Assembly: GCA_958510825.1 (NCBI GenBank)
Contig: OY294054.1
Location: 9,836,319 to 9,900,318, forward strand
Length of the DNA: 64,000 nucleotides
DNA from: Brachypterus glaber
Taxonomy: Eukaryota > Arthropoda > Insecta > Coleoptera > Kateretidae
Reading direction: 5' to 3'
Shown here piece after piece: positions 21,726 through 32,726 of this stretch; within the stretch, counting starts at the first letter, position 1; every line of letters starts with the position of its first letter. A program made the position numbers and the translations under genes. Under the pieces are notes generated by a model. That model had not been told where the DNA came from. It ran no database searches and saw only the letters and a program-made list of their open reading frames with translations.

Positions 21726-22620
21726 GGGAGCCGGTCTTTACCTTGAAAAAATTTACCTCGAAAGCAAATACCTCGAAAAAAATACCTCGAAAAAATTTAC
21801 CTCGAAAGGACATTACCTCGAAAAGACGTTACCTCGAAAAAATTTACCTCGAAAGGACATTACCTCGAAAAGTCGTTACCTCGAAATTACATTACCTCGA
21901 AAGATTTTACCTCGAACGGCTTTTACCTCGAAAAGGGCTTTTTTAACTTTTTATCTGTTTCTTTGCGGTTATTTTATATTGTAGTTTTTTTGCTCATATT
22001 TTATCATTTATTGATTAAATTTTTATTTGCGGGCATTTATTAGCTTTTAGTTTTAGTAAATAATTCAAAATTAATCGATTAACCTATATCGAGAGTTCGC
22101 GAAAGATAAATTAGCGGTGTATAAAAACTTTTTGGAAAGGGAAATATGGTGAAATTGCTTGAAAAAAAATAACATTTATTGTTAATTATTTATTTAAAAA
22201 AAAAATGTTGCTGTTGATTTATTGACAGCATTTTGATTAATTGTGATTTCAAATACTTTCTTTTTGTATAATATATCAATATTATTGCTTTAAATAACTA
22301 ATAAATAATAATAAATTTATTGCTGTCAAATTTTCCTTCTTTTTCTAAAAAAATTTGTTTGTTTTAGTTTTTTTTTAATTTTTAAAAAATTATGTATTTT
22401 AGAGGTAATTTTTTACGCGAGGTAATGCCGCTCGAGGTAATGCCACTCGAGGTATTTTCTTTCGAGGTAATGTCCTTTTGAGGTAATTTTCGTGCGAGGT
22501 AATGGGCTTTCGAGGTAAAATTTTTCGAGGTAACGGTGTTCGAGGTAATTTTTTTCGAGGTAAAAATTTTCGAGGTAATTGCTTGTGAGGTAAATTTTTT
22601 TGAGGTAAAGACCCCTACCC
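21726..22620. mobile_element. Array-armed GGG/CCC element, copy 2 (TTACCTCGAAA type)
   Basis: An 895-base element with an exact 9-base duplication GCAAAAAAG (21717-21725 and 22621-22629). The left end is GGGAGCCGGTCTTTACC; the right end read inward is GGGTAGGGGTCTTTACC. The left arm (about 21738-21945) holds about 13 units of 14-17 bases with core TTACCTCGAAA. The right arm (about 22400-22610) holds about 13 units in the opposite orientation (GAGGTAA core). Open frames across the arms are by-products of the array. The ~450-base centre is non-coding. Same family as the copies at 7041 and 24346, but the core here has T where the others have G. Confidence 0.88.
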
Positions 22621-22629
22621 GCAAAAAAG

Positions 22630-24284
22630 ATGACTCGAAATTAACTGATATTAGGGTCTTACCACACTAAGTAAGGTGAGACTGAAGTAAGGTTTTCTTT
22701 AAAGATGATCTAACCTAGGATTTTTCAACACAAAGGTCCCTAGGGACCAGGTGTTGTGGGCTATGAATCCCGCATTGAACTAACTAAGCTTAAGATTTAG
22801 TTGTTGACAGAAACGATCCCACCATATCCACTTTACAAACTCCAAACATTTCTGATTTTACATGAAAACACATTGGATGGATAAATTTTGCATGTAAACA
22901 ACTTCGTTAACGAATTGTCATATTTTTAGATAAAAGTGGCGCGGCGGAGAGGCAATTTTTTAAATAAGTCAAGTGAGGTGAACTGCCGATGATCGTGACC
23001 ACCTGATTTAGGTGTAAATGGAGCATAGACAAAATAAACAAATAGATTGATTTTTGACCGTCTTCGCATACTTCTGCGTCCCGACTAAATGCGTCCTCCA
23101 TTTTGATTCCAATTGTCCAACATAAAGTAAAAAAATATATATTTTATGTTGGTAACAAAGTGTTGCGTTAGATAGGAATATTTTCTTTGTTAGAGATGTG
23201 TCTTTTCATTTCACTTCAGTAGTCAGTAAAAGTTTCTTTTTGTCGTTGTTTTGTTGTAACAGTTTGTTATATATGTAAAAACTAAATCAATACATAGATA
23301 TTTATTTATTTTTACCAGTAATTTAAATATAATAAAAGTAAAAATATAATTCTTCGCACACACCTCTAACATATTCGTGCAACAGGTTAACATAACCTAA
23401 TTTATGTATGTTTTGAGTTAGTTTTCGAGGTTTTTCTGTTATTTTTTCTACGCGTTTGGTGTTTTGTGCTAGAAGGGTGAACATTTTATTTTATTATAGA
23501 CTATATAATAGCGTTTTTGAACTTTTAAAGTCTTTCTGTGTTTTTTGTATATTTTATAGTGCTTTTTCAAAGAACTAGTAAAGTCTTTGCAATGACGTGT
23601 TTTATAAAAAGTTGTAGAAACATAAAACGACTGCTACCTGCAGACAGCAGTATCATATTTTTTAGGTAAGTTTGATTTTTTTTAATATAACATAAGAAAA
23701 CATTAAAAAGTAAGGTTATGTCGTTTATTTATTTACATTTTACCCACTAATTTAAATTTCCCGGCTGATTTCTGACGTCTTCCGATCAAAATGGAGGACT
23801 CGTAAATTTGTATATAACCTTGAGATGACAGCTCATCTATGTTCTTTGTCTATGAAATGGAGTGATAAGCGGCCCAGTTGTGTAAAAGTAAGGTTAAGTT
23901 AAAATTTTAAAAGGAAAGTCAAAATTAGTAAGGTGGCTTACTATAAACTTAGTTAAATGGAAAGTAGCTATTATTTTCAGAACCACATATACAAGCAGAT
24001 CAGTTTCGAAAAGAGGGGGTATTTTGTAAGATGAAGAATAAAAGTCTTGCGTTAGTAGGAAAATTTATTTAAAATGTTATTGACTTTTTTGACGTTTCTC
24101 GACTTTTAATATGCAAAAAAAAAGATTTCCGCGATAACTAGATTTTGGTCTATCTCTCGATAGATCTGTCGGTCTGCTGATCTGTCGGTTGGTCTGTTGT
24201 TATGTCGGTCTGTTCGGGAAAATTTGTGACCTTGATAACTCGAAAACGCTTTGAGATAAGGATTTCAGATTTGGACCAAAGGTT
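22630..24284. other. Gene-free stretch, possibly an old inverted-repeat element
   Basis: TGCGTCCTCCATTTTGATTC (about 23091) has a near-complement at ATCAAAATGGAGGACTCG (about 23787). AATGGAGCATAGACAAA (about 23018) pairs loosely with TTTGTCTATGAAATGGAG (about 23844). Faint AGTAAGGTG pairing near 22668 and 23928 would make an element of about 1.28 kb. The evidence is weak and no gene is recognised. The motif ATCTGTCGGT recurs near 24165-24200. Confidence 0.35.
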
Positions 24285-25316
24285 CTCGACTGCACTGAGA
24301 GCCCGTTACCCTAGTAAATACTAAACGTTTTTGCTTATATTGAACGGGCGCCGAACTTTACAGCGAAAAAACAACCGCGAAGACCATTACCTCGCAGACC
24401 ATTACCGCGATCGCCATTACTGCGACAAGCCATTACCGCGCATGTCGTTTACTGCGAACCATTACCGCTCAGTTCATTACCGCGATCGTTCTTTACCGCG
24501 TATGACTTTTACAGCGAAAATCGTTATACATTATTTTTATTTTATGGAAGGGTATTTCCGTGGGATTGATGGCAGTTTGGTTTGGTTAGTTTTGGTATTG
24601 GTTTGGATTTTTATTGATAAAGTGGAACGTTTACTAAATGTACCCATATATCTGTGTTTGAGTTTTTTATGTGTCTTTTTTTTTAAATTTATATCGACTG
24701 ATTTGTATAAATCGCTGATTAAAAATCAGTCAGTTTAGTACGAATCGTCATGTCCATCGAAATAATGAAAAGTGCTAGGGGCAAAGACCTCACTGTATAT
24801 TAACATTTTATATACAGAATAGAAAAGACTGTTAAAAATAAAAAAATGCTTTAATAACGACGTGCTTTGTTACAAGGGGTGTTTGCATACTTCGGACAGA
24901 AGCAGCTATATCAGTTAGAACTGTTTGATCGTTTTCTGCAAAATATTTATAATCTTTTCTTCTTCAAAAAAAATTAAAATAATTATGCGCGGTGATGGTT
25001 TTCGCGGTAAAGTCTATGCACGGTATTGACCCTTCGCTGTTGTTTTCTTCGCGGTAATGGCTTTTGCGGTAAAGTATATGTGCGGTAAAGTCCATGCGCG
25101 GTAACGGTGGCGCGGTAACGGTTTCGCGGTAACGGACTGCGCTGTAAATACCCCTACCCATATTGAACCCCACGTTTAGTTAACATTCACTGGTTGTTAT
25201 TACCGAACTATAACAACTTTAAGTTAATGTAACAACCAATACATTTTAACTAAAGTTTCGTGGGATTCCATATCAGCCAAAAACGATTAGTATTTACTAC
25301 GAGCTCTCAGTGTGGA
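24285..25316. repeat. Palindromic element interrupted by array-armed copy 3
   Basis: The left arm CTGAGAGCCCGTTACCCTAG then TAAATACTAAACGTTTTTG (about 24295-24333) is matched in reverse complement by CGATTAGTATTTACTACGAG then CTCTCAG (about 25284-25310). An inner pair, CCCACGTTTAGTTAA (25170) and TTAACTAAAGTTTCGTGGG (about 25245-25263), surrounds a centre with GGTTGTTA / TAACAACC. Removing the insert at 24346-25159 and one copy of its 9-base duplication restores one continuous palindrome. Confidence 0.6.
24346..25159. mobile_element. Array-armed GGG/CCC element, copy 3 (TTACCGCGA type)
   Basis: An 814-base element with an exact 9-base duplication ATATTGAAC (24337-24345 and 25160-25168). The left end is GGGCGCCGAACTTTACAGCG; the right end read inward is GGGTAGGGGTATTTACAGCG. 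The left array (about 24357-24525) repeats ATTACCGCGA with 4-10-base spacers (AGACC, TCGCC, CAAGCC and others). The right array (about 24985-25150) repeats CGCGGTAA in the opposite orientation. The centre has a G-rich stretch (TGGTTTGGTTAGTTTTGG) but no recognisable protein. Ends and duplication length match the other two copies. Confidence 0.85.
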
Positions 25317-25950
25317 ATTGTTTTTGGTATTTTTCTAGAAGGAATAAATTCTGTTCTTAGTCCTTTGACATTAATTAACAGAAATATTCTACTTTTAAAT
25401 CTAAACAGAGCCATTCAAAAATTAATTAAAATTGACACTGAACATTTCTAGATTAACATTTAAAGAGTTCAGAGGAAAATTGTAACAATTCAACAAGTTA
25501 TCAGTTTCAAGAATGGTTTCAGCCCGCTCGCCATCTCCCACAATTATTTTATTTTCTTCACATTTCCACACCCTAAATTATTTATTATTTGCGAGCACTA
25601 CTCCACTCTAGGCCTGCCTACCTTACTTTTAACGCCCAAATCGATTTCCAAAATATCTTTAATTTAAATGTATGTTTCTTTTTAATTTTAGGGTAAAATA
25701 GAAAAAATTGTATAATTGTGCTTTATTAAAGCACTCGTTTCATAACACGTTTTAAGTACTTTAGAAACACTTAAGAAAACTCGCCGCAAGATCACTCAGA
25801 AAATTTCGTTGTATTTTTAATACTGAATGTTATTTGTTAATACATATTTTTTATTTATATCGCCACCATTGTTGTTTAATACTTTTCTTGTGATATTAAA
25901 TACCGCAATGTATGTATTGTATACAAAATGTTGTCATACTAACATAGTAG
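25317..25950. other. Intergenic DNA, nothing recognised
   Basis: Short open frames occur but none has a recognisable domain or context. Confidence 0.4.
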
Positions 25951-26417
25951 AGACCGTGCTGGTACATTTGGATCCCCACGCAACATGTGTTTATTATTAC
26001 TGTAATATTTGGTAAATTATACCACAGTTATAGTTTGGTATATTTTAAGTTGTAGTTGTTGTGTTATTGATCTAGTTTAAAATATGTTAAAGTATTTAGT
26101 AGAATAACAATCGGTAAATAATACCAAAATTTTGATTAGTAATAATACAGAGAAAAGTAAAAAAAGGATTATTTTATCAGTCTGTAATTGTGTGTGGTTG
26201 CAATCTTTATATTATTACTAATTAAAGTTTTGGTATTATTTACTGATTGTTAATTTTTCTGAATACTGTAACATACTTTAAACTTGATCAGTAATTCAAC
26301 TTAACAACAACTCAAAGTATACTATACTATAAAAGTTACAGTCATTTTTACTATAATATGCTAGTATTAATAAACACATGTTGCGTCGTGGGGATCCAAA
26401 TGTACCAGCAAGGTCTC
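25951..26417. mobile_element. Long palindromic MITE (GGATCCCCACG arms)
   Basis: TGCTGGTACATTTGGATCCC then CACGCAACATGTG (25959-25991) is repeated in reverse complement at about 26378-26410 (CACATGTTGCGTCGTGGGG...). The arms continue inward with ATAGTTTGGTATATTTTAAG, TTGTAGTTG, TTTAAA-ATATGTTA and GGTAAATAATACCAAAA against the complementary stretches at 26225-26330. Each arm is about 200 bases and the centre is short, so the whole 467 bases could fold into one hairpin. No coding. Confidence 0.75.
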
Positions 26418-26771
26418 GTTTTCTAAACTTGTACTGGCTGTTATCAATACGGGAAAAGCGTTATTATTTTTATTATTATAAATATATTGCATATGTTTAC
26501 TATAAATTCATACAAACTATAATAATATCCATTTTTCTGCATATAATTGTCATCCTATGCAAGAAATTGTTTTTTTAATTATATTCGCTCACTTTTAGTC
26601 GCTTTAAGCCACCTCCAAATGTTGCAATTTTTGGATAAAAATTTACCTAGTTTCTTTCTACACCAAATATAATAATTTGAGCTTTGGGCTTCCTAAAAAT
26701 ATCATTTTGATTTTTTTTTGCATCACCCTACTGAGCATGCGTATACACGGTGTATTTGAAATAGCATCGGA

Positions 26772-27416
26772 AGTTCACAAAACCGAATAGTTCACATACA
26801 GGGTGTATTTGAAATAGCGTAGAAAATTTTAACAGATGATTCTACATTATAAAATATGACAAAAAGTTCCTATAAACATATGTCTAAAAATGCGTCATAA
26901 GGGAGCTGCGCCCCTTTGAAAGTGGCTAAAAAAATCGGTTTTTATTTAATAACTCAGGAACCCTATGAGATATATCAACGAGGTTTTGCACGTCAACTAA
27001 TCCTACCAAGGCCCGTTTTGTGTGTTATTTTCATGTACTTATTTCAACCAGGGGTGTGCGAAACGGAAGGGGGGGGGGGGGGCTTATCAGTTTTTTGTCC
27101 CAAACTTTTTTCTGTGTAACTTTTTTGCAATTTTATTTTTTAAATAAGTATATGAAAATAACACACAAAAACGGGCCTTGGTAGGATTAGTTGACATGCA
27201 AAACTTCGTTGATATATCTCAAAAGGGTTCCTGAGTTATTAAATAAAAACCGATTTTTTTAGACACTTTCAAAGGGGCGTAGCTCCCTTATGACGCATTT
27301 TTAGACATATGTTTATACGAACTTTTTGTCATATTTTATGATGTAGAATCACCTGTTAAAATTTTCTACGCTATTTCAAATACACCCTGTATGTGAACTA
27401 TTCGGTTTTGTGAACA
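26772..27416. mobile_element. Compact CAGGG...CCCTG fold-back element with an outer inverted repeat
   Basis: The element proper runs from CAGGGTGTATTTGAAATAGC (26799) to its reverse complement ending 27389, with TA on both sides. The arms are about 250 bases and nearly identical. They hold the family phrases AAAAGTTCCTATAAACATATG, AATGCGTCATAAGGGAGC, TATTTAATAACTCAGGAACC and AGGGGTGTGCGAAACGG. A G-run (about 27069-27082) lies near the centre. The flanks 26772-26798 and 27390-27416 are also reverse complements of each other (TTCACAAAACCGAATAG), so the inverted repeat extends beyond the CAGGG ends. This is the clearest short derivative of the family. Confidence 0.85.
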
Positions 27417-27569
27417 CAGAATATTTTCTATTGACTTCTTTGTAATCATAAACTCTCGTTAACATGAACAACTAATTTATCACAAGTTTATACATATTTT
27501 TATGTGTTTTTTCTCTTACTTAATAATCAGTATAGTTTCTGGTTTCGTAGAGTCGACTTTGGTTTGTTG

Positions 27570-27815
27570 GAAAATGGGTTAAACTAATCAAAAGGGTCGA
27601 ACTCGAAAATTATTAAGGAATATATAAATGGCATGACTGTTACTACTTTAGCCAAAAAGTATGAGGTAGCAAAATTAACAACTTGTCATATAAAAAAAAA
27701 TAGTAACTTATACTTTAAAACCAAGTAAAAAACAAACTTCAAGAGCATCAGAATTTCAAAGAATGGAAAGAAAGTTGTATCAGTGGTTTCTTGTACACCA
27801 AGAAAGGAATTAATA
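27570..27815 (+). pseudogene. pogo/Tigger (CENP-B type) transposase N-terminal remnant
   Basis: The plus strand reads, across frame changes, KGRTRKLLR, NGMTVTTLAKKYEVAKLTTC, HIKKNSN, then RASEFQRMERKLYQWFLVHQ. The pattern (a helix-turn-helix with AxxYxVaxxTxxxIkk, then ExxLyxWFxxxR) is that of the CENP-B-like N-terminus of pogo-superfamily transposases. The DDE part is not present downstream. GTTAACATGAAC (27459) and AACATGAACCGTCG (27969) on either side may be remnants of the element's ends. Dead fragment. Confidence 0.6.
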
Positions 27816-28019
27816 CAATTTTTTTAATTAAAATTTTATAGTTCATCAAACAATTTGTTATATTAACTAGAATAAAATTTGGCAAAATAAAAAAAAATAG
27901 CATAGTTTTCTTGTCATACAAAGCCTGAATTATATTATTTATTATATATTACATATTTTCAACCCACTAACATGAACCGTCGCGTTAATATGAACAGCCC
28001 CGGTTTTTTGTGTTAACAG

Positions 28020-30431
28020 TTTTTAGCTTTTCAAAAATTTCAAGGCATACTGCTGGTATAAAATGTGATATTGCAGTAAGTGATATTCAGGAACCACCTT
28101 TGAATTTCGGTCCCAGAGAAAGTGACAAAAGTCTGTTTTTTGCACATGTCATTTATAGTGAAAAATAAAAAAAAATCGTGACATTAGGGTAGTCCAAATT
28201 TATATAAAGGCTTCTTTTGATAATCTCAATGTGACTAATACCCAAAAACTAATAATTTAAAATGGAGGAATAAATATGGCCGATTTATTTTTTAAATTTT
28301 GTCAAAACTAACGGAAATATGGCACAAAACAAAAAAATATGAAAATGCCAGCCTGTTTTTTTATTTAATAAAAAAAATCATTAAAAATTTGGCAAAATAT
28401 GAGTATTTTTTTTTATACTATTAATATACCAAATACCCTAAAATATATATTTACCTTTAGATTACGCACTATAGTGCGTGTAAAAAGTCTGCCCCCATTA
28501 ACTTTTGAACTGCTTTTAAGTTTTAATTTAACTTAAAATAAGGAGCATGTAAATAAAATAACCCAATTATTTTTTTGGTATATGTTTGATATGTTTAACA
28601 ATAGAGACAGGGGGCCACGGGAGAATTTTTTTAACATAAGGGGGGATTGTGTGATATATTATTTTAAACCTCAGAAAGATCTCTATTCGAACATATATTT
28701 TTTATTAGTTTTAAATATTAAGACTTGCCCCCTTAATTAAGGGATCAGACGATTTTACCAATTTAGTATTACCAAAAAGCATTTTTTACGCCCTTTTTAA
28801 TGGTGTAATACAAGTGAGGTGTTCCCATTTAAGATTTTAAAGTTTGGGAGGTTGAGGTTAGGAGTGAGATATGGAGTCTTACCGATTTCATTATTGGGTT
28901 TCCCCCATTATATATCCAGTTGATCATCTTTTTAGATTTTTGATATTTTGGACGGATCTTGAGATACTGGCTCCGTTTCGTTTATGTTGGGCCACCCTGT
29001 ATATTTGTTTTATTGTCTACTCAATAAATTGTTATCTCATTTATTATTTCTGATTATTATTTTAGTCAGGTACACTAGAATTTTTCTTAATTACACTGGC
29101 CAAATTGGAACCTTTTTTTGAAATTATATGATTACACAACTATACCTAGATAAAACACAATAAGCCGTGAAGATATATACAAATTCTATAGTATACTCCT
29201 CGCAGTTGCAGTTTGGATTCTCGGTGAAGTTTTAAGTTAAACGTTATTTATATTGCATTCTAATTTTTGAATTTTTAAGTGGTGTCCTCTATGTTTTTTT
29301 TTGTTTTTAAATTTTTTCTTTTTCGATTTTGGTACGATTGACTCTGAATAAAAGTAACTTTTCCCGAAAAAAATACGTTGATAGCAATTTCCCTTAAAAG
29401 TAGAACTATTTTTTCGATTTTCTAAAATGTTTAGCTCCCTATAACTTTTTTGTTTTCTGGTAATTTTTTTTTCAAATTTGGTGCAACTGATTTTTTAATA
29501 AAAGTAATTTTTCATAAAAAAAAATAAAAATGAGTTTATTTTTCACTATTTTTGATTTTTTGATTTTTACCTATTATAACTTTTTTTATTTTTGGGGGGA
29601 TTCTTTTTAATTTTAATAGGCTTCGTTTACTTACCAAGATAGATTTGAGATCAGTCGATCAGACCAGAGTTTTCTTTCTTGAGTTATCGTGAGGACAAGA
29701 AAACGTACGGACAGACGGAAGGACAGATAGACGGAAGGGCGCAAAGACAGACAGAAATTTTTAAAAGTTATTTAGAATTAGAATATTGTACAAGTGTACC
29801 AGTGCTGGTTTAAATATTTTTGATTTTAAACAATTTTTTATTTATTTTCGGTGTCGTCTGCTATAAAGCTACGAGGAGTGTTATGATCTGATGAGAGATC
29901 AACCTTTTTTAATGGGAGTTTTTTATTACATGGACTTAATTGGACTTTCCAGTTATCATTCTTAGATTGCCCAGTATGACTTTCCTATACAGGGTGAAGT
30001 ATTTATTTATTTACATATATTTTAAAGGATCTAACTAGGTGTTTTATACTACGTAGTGTAAACGTTACTAATAAATGTTAGTGCTTTACATGGTGAATTA
30101 CCATTTTAATTTTACTGGGTTAATTAAATATGTTTTTTTACTAATAGCTTTAGAACATACCATTATTAATCATGTATTTAGACTGTGAAATCAATTTTCT
30201 TCACCTATAGCAATAATTTTTTCTCTCCTAGTAGGAGTAAATTTTATAAACAATTTATTTCTGTCACTTTAGATGTTTCAGTTCTTTGTGCAATTTTTAC
30301 TATTTAAACCCAAGAAAATAGCTTTAAATAACCTGTTATTTATTAAATATAATTAATTATAATTATTAACAATTAATACAATCAATAATTAGCTAAATAT
30401 TACGAAAAAAAAAAAAAAAAAATAAAAAAAA
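28020..30431. other. Long gene-free, AT-rich stretch
   Basis: No protein match could be supported. Points of note: a 16-base perfect palindrome ACGCACTATAGTGCGT (28466-28481); a transposon-like end TTGGGCCACCCTGTATA (28986-29002) that mirrors the CAGGGTGGCCC end at 5107; CAGGGTG at about 29991; a GGACAGACGG-rich patch near 29715-29755; and an A-run (about 30402-30421) just before the LINE at 30432. Confidence 0.45.
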
Positions 30432-32482
30432 CTTTTTAAACGACAGTTCAAAGTATGTGGAACAGATATCGGATAACAAAAAATTCTGAAGAATACCGTC
30501 TTCATAGAGAGTTTTCAAATACTGTATCTTCTTCAATAAAACAAGCCCGCTCTTCTTACGAGGAAAACATTGCTAACAGCCAAAACAGTAAAAAAATTCA
30601 TAAATACGTTCGTTCCTCCTGTAACTAAAAAGTGAGCATACCATTTTTAAAAAAGGGCAACGGTAATTTATGCACCTTTAACAAAGAAGTTTCAGATGTT
30701 TTTTCTAATAGCTTTTCTACCACGCTATCTGAAGAACCGGATACTCCTATCATGCCACAGACGATGACAGATTGGAATCATCTCTTGAACAGGTTGATTT
30801 TAGTCCAGAAATAATATTAAAACATATAAAGAAGCTTAAACCGTCATCTTCACCTGGACCAGATGGCTTACCTGCAACATTTTTTATTTCATGTGCCTCG
30901 TTGATTGGTACTCCTCTTTCCAGGATAATGAGTACTTCACTTTTAAAGAACCAACTACCAATAATGTGGAAGAAAGCTCGTGTTACTCCAATTTACAAAA
31001 AAGGTGATAAACTACTAGCCAAAAACTACCGTCAAATAAGCCTTACATGTATAGCGTGTAAGCTTATGGAGTCATACTAAACGCGGAAATGATGAAGTTT
31101 CTACTTCAAGAGGGAGTTCTACAGTCAACTCAACATGGTTTTATACCAGGACGCTCAACATTAACAAATTTACTGAAATGCTTAAATGACTGGACCAAAT
31201 CTCTCGACAAAAAAATTCCCACAGACGTTATTTATCTCGACTTTCAAAGCGCAAGGTTCCTCACAATCGACTTCTTCATAAGCTTGAACTTTATGGCATC
31301 CGAGGCAATTTACTCTTATGGATTAAAAATTTTCTAATAAACCGTATGGCATCAGTTAAAGTGGGAGATTGTTAATCTTTTCAATACGATATTCTTAGCG
31401 GTGTTCCTCAGTGATCTGTTCTCGGCTCGCTTCTGTTCTTGGTTTTTATATCAGACCTCGCACGAATTCTCAAATCCACCTGCTCGTTCTTTGCTGATGA
31501 CGCAAAATTATATGGTAATCCTAATCTACACCATCAACTTCTGCAAAACGATTTACACAGGATACAACTATGGTGTGAAGACTGGCTCCTTTCGCTAAAC
31601 ACGACAAAGTGTGTCGTTCTACACATAGGAAAAACTAATCCTCGCCTGCCCTACTACATAAATGGTTTGAAACTTAATCCTGTGTCATCTCAACGTGACC
31701 TTGGCGTCACCATAACAGAAAATCTAACTTAGTCAGAACATATATCACTTATATGTAAGCGTGCCAACTCCATGTTGTATCTTCTAAAGCAAAGCTTCAT
31801 AACCTGTTCACCCTCAACATTCTCAAACCTATACAAAACATATGTGAGACCTATACTGGAATACTGCGGCCCTGTATTTAATCCAGATCTAGTGCAATAA
31901 AGAACTCTACTAGAATCAGTCCAGCGACGTGCCACGCGTCTTCCGTATGGTCGTATAAGACATCCATACGAGGAACGACTAGCTGTTTTAAACCTTCCAT
32001 CCTTTATGAACCTTCGTAACCGAGGTGATTTAATAGTAACTTTTCGCGCACTTCACAACATGTTTAACTCGGATCTGTCAGATTTATTTATTATGACTCG
32101 CGATTACGTGGCTATGGATTAAAACTGAAGAAGGACTTCCATTCTAGTGTTCGACAGAGTTTTCTGAGCAACCGTGTCTTTCAGATATGGAATAACCTAC
32201 CAAGTGAAACTAGACTTTCCGCTTCTGTTAATAATTTTAAGAATCGTTTCGACGATTGGCTAAGGAGAAATCCTTAAAGTATTTGTTTTTATTACTATCT
32301 CTTATTATTATTTGTCCTTTCTTGTTATTATTTTTTATTTTATTTTATTTTTATTTTTATTTTTTTATAATTTAATTTTAAGGTTTTTCTTTTTTTCTTG
32401 TTGCTATTTTAACCGAACTTGTTTCTTGGGCTTTATAGGAGAAATCCTCTGCCCTTCTCAATTTATAATAATAATAATAATT
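30432..32482 (+). pseudogene. Decayed CR1/L2-like LINE ORF2 with (TAA)n tail
   Basis: The plus strand carries a reverse transcriptase broken into several frames. FSPEIILKHIKKLKPSSSPG then PDGLPATFF is followed by ARVTPIYKKGDKLLAKNYRQ (30960-31040), QHGFIPGRSTLTNL, VIYLDFQ (frameshift within the SKAFD box near 31245), SGVPQ-SVLGSLLFL with an in-frame stop, and FADDAKLY (catalytic box near 31495). The thumb and C-terminus follow (SVQRRATRLPYGRI, FKNRFDDWLRRNP) to a stop at about 32276. An AT-rich 3' UTR of about 190 bases leads to the TAA tail at 32464-32482. There is no RNase H or endonuclease, so the copy is 5'-truncated. At least five disabling changes make it old. Confidence 0.85.
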
Positions 32483-32612
32483 TATTTGAGCAAATATCAT
32501 TGATCAAGGCTACTTGATTTTTAAGAAAATTTCAAGAAATATAATTTCTGTTAATAATTTATTTTATTATTTGAATAAAAATAGTTAAATACTAGCACAG
32601 TGAATAAACTAA

Positions 32613-32726
32613 TATATAAAATACGGTAGAGAAGACTATTATAGCCTCGCACTCTTAAACCCTCGCTGCTACGTAGGGATTTAATACGCTCGGCTATAAA
32701 AATATCTTCTCTACCTTGGTATATAA
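32613..32726. repeat. Small inverted-repeat MITE
   Basis: ACGGTAGAGAAGACTATTAT then AGCC (32623) pairs with GGCTATAAAAATATCTTCTC then TACC (about 32692-32715). The loop is about 45 bases and includes CGCTGCTACGTAGGG. Non-coding. Confidence 0.65.

Noticed and set aside
21688..21984. Open frame rich in repeated YLEK/TSK/PRK residues
   Set aside because: A translation of the array units; the frame follows the repeat period and has no independent coding evidence. The same holds for 21743-21946, 22382-22624 and 24964-25173.
21738..22610. Regular ~15-base repeats with variable spacers that look like a CRISPR array
   Set aside because: Repeats are too short (core 11 bases), spacers are 3-8 bases, orientation is opposed in the two arms, and the whole lies between transposon ends with a 9-base duplication in a eukaryotic genome.
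24331..24738. 135-codon open frame starting in the target duplication
   Set aside because: Its first part is array sequence and its last part is low-complexity hydrophobic translation of AT-rich DNA; no domain.
29700..29760. Repeated GGACAGACGG/GACAGACAG motifs suggesting a structured RNA or regulatory array
   Set aside because: Irregular and short; similar GACAGA-rich patches are common low-complexity sequence in invertebrate repeats (one also near 47430).
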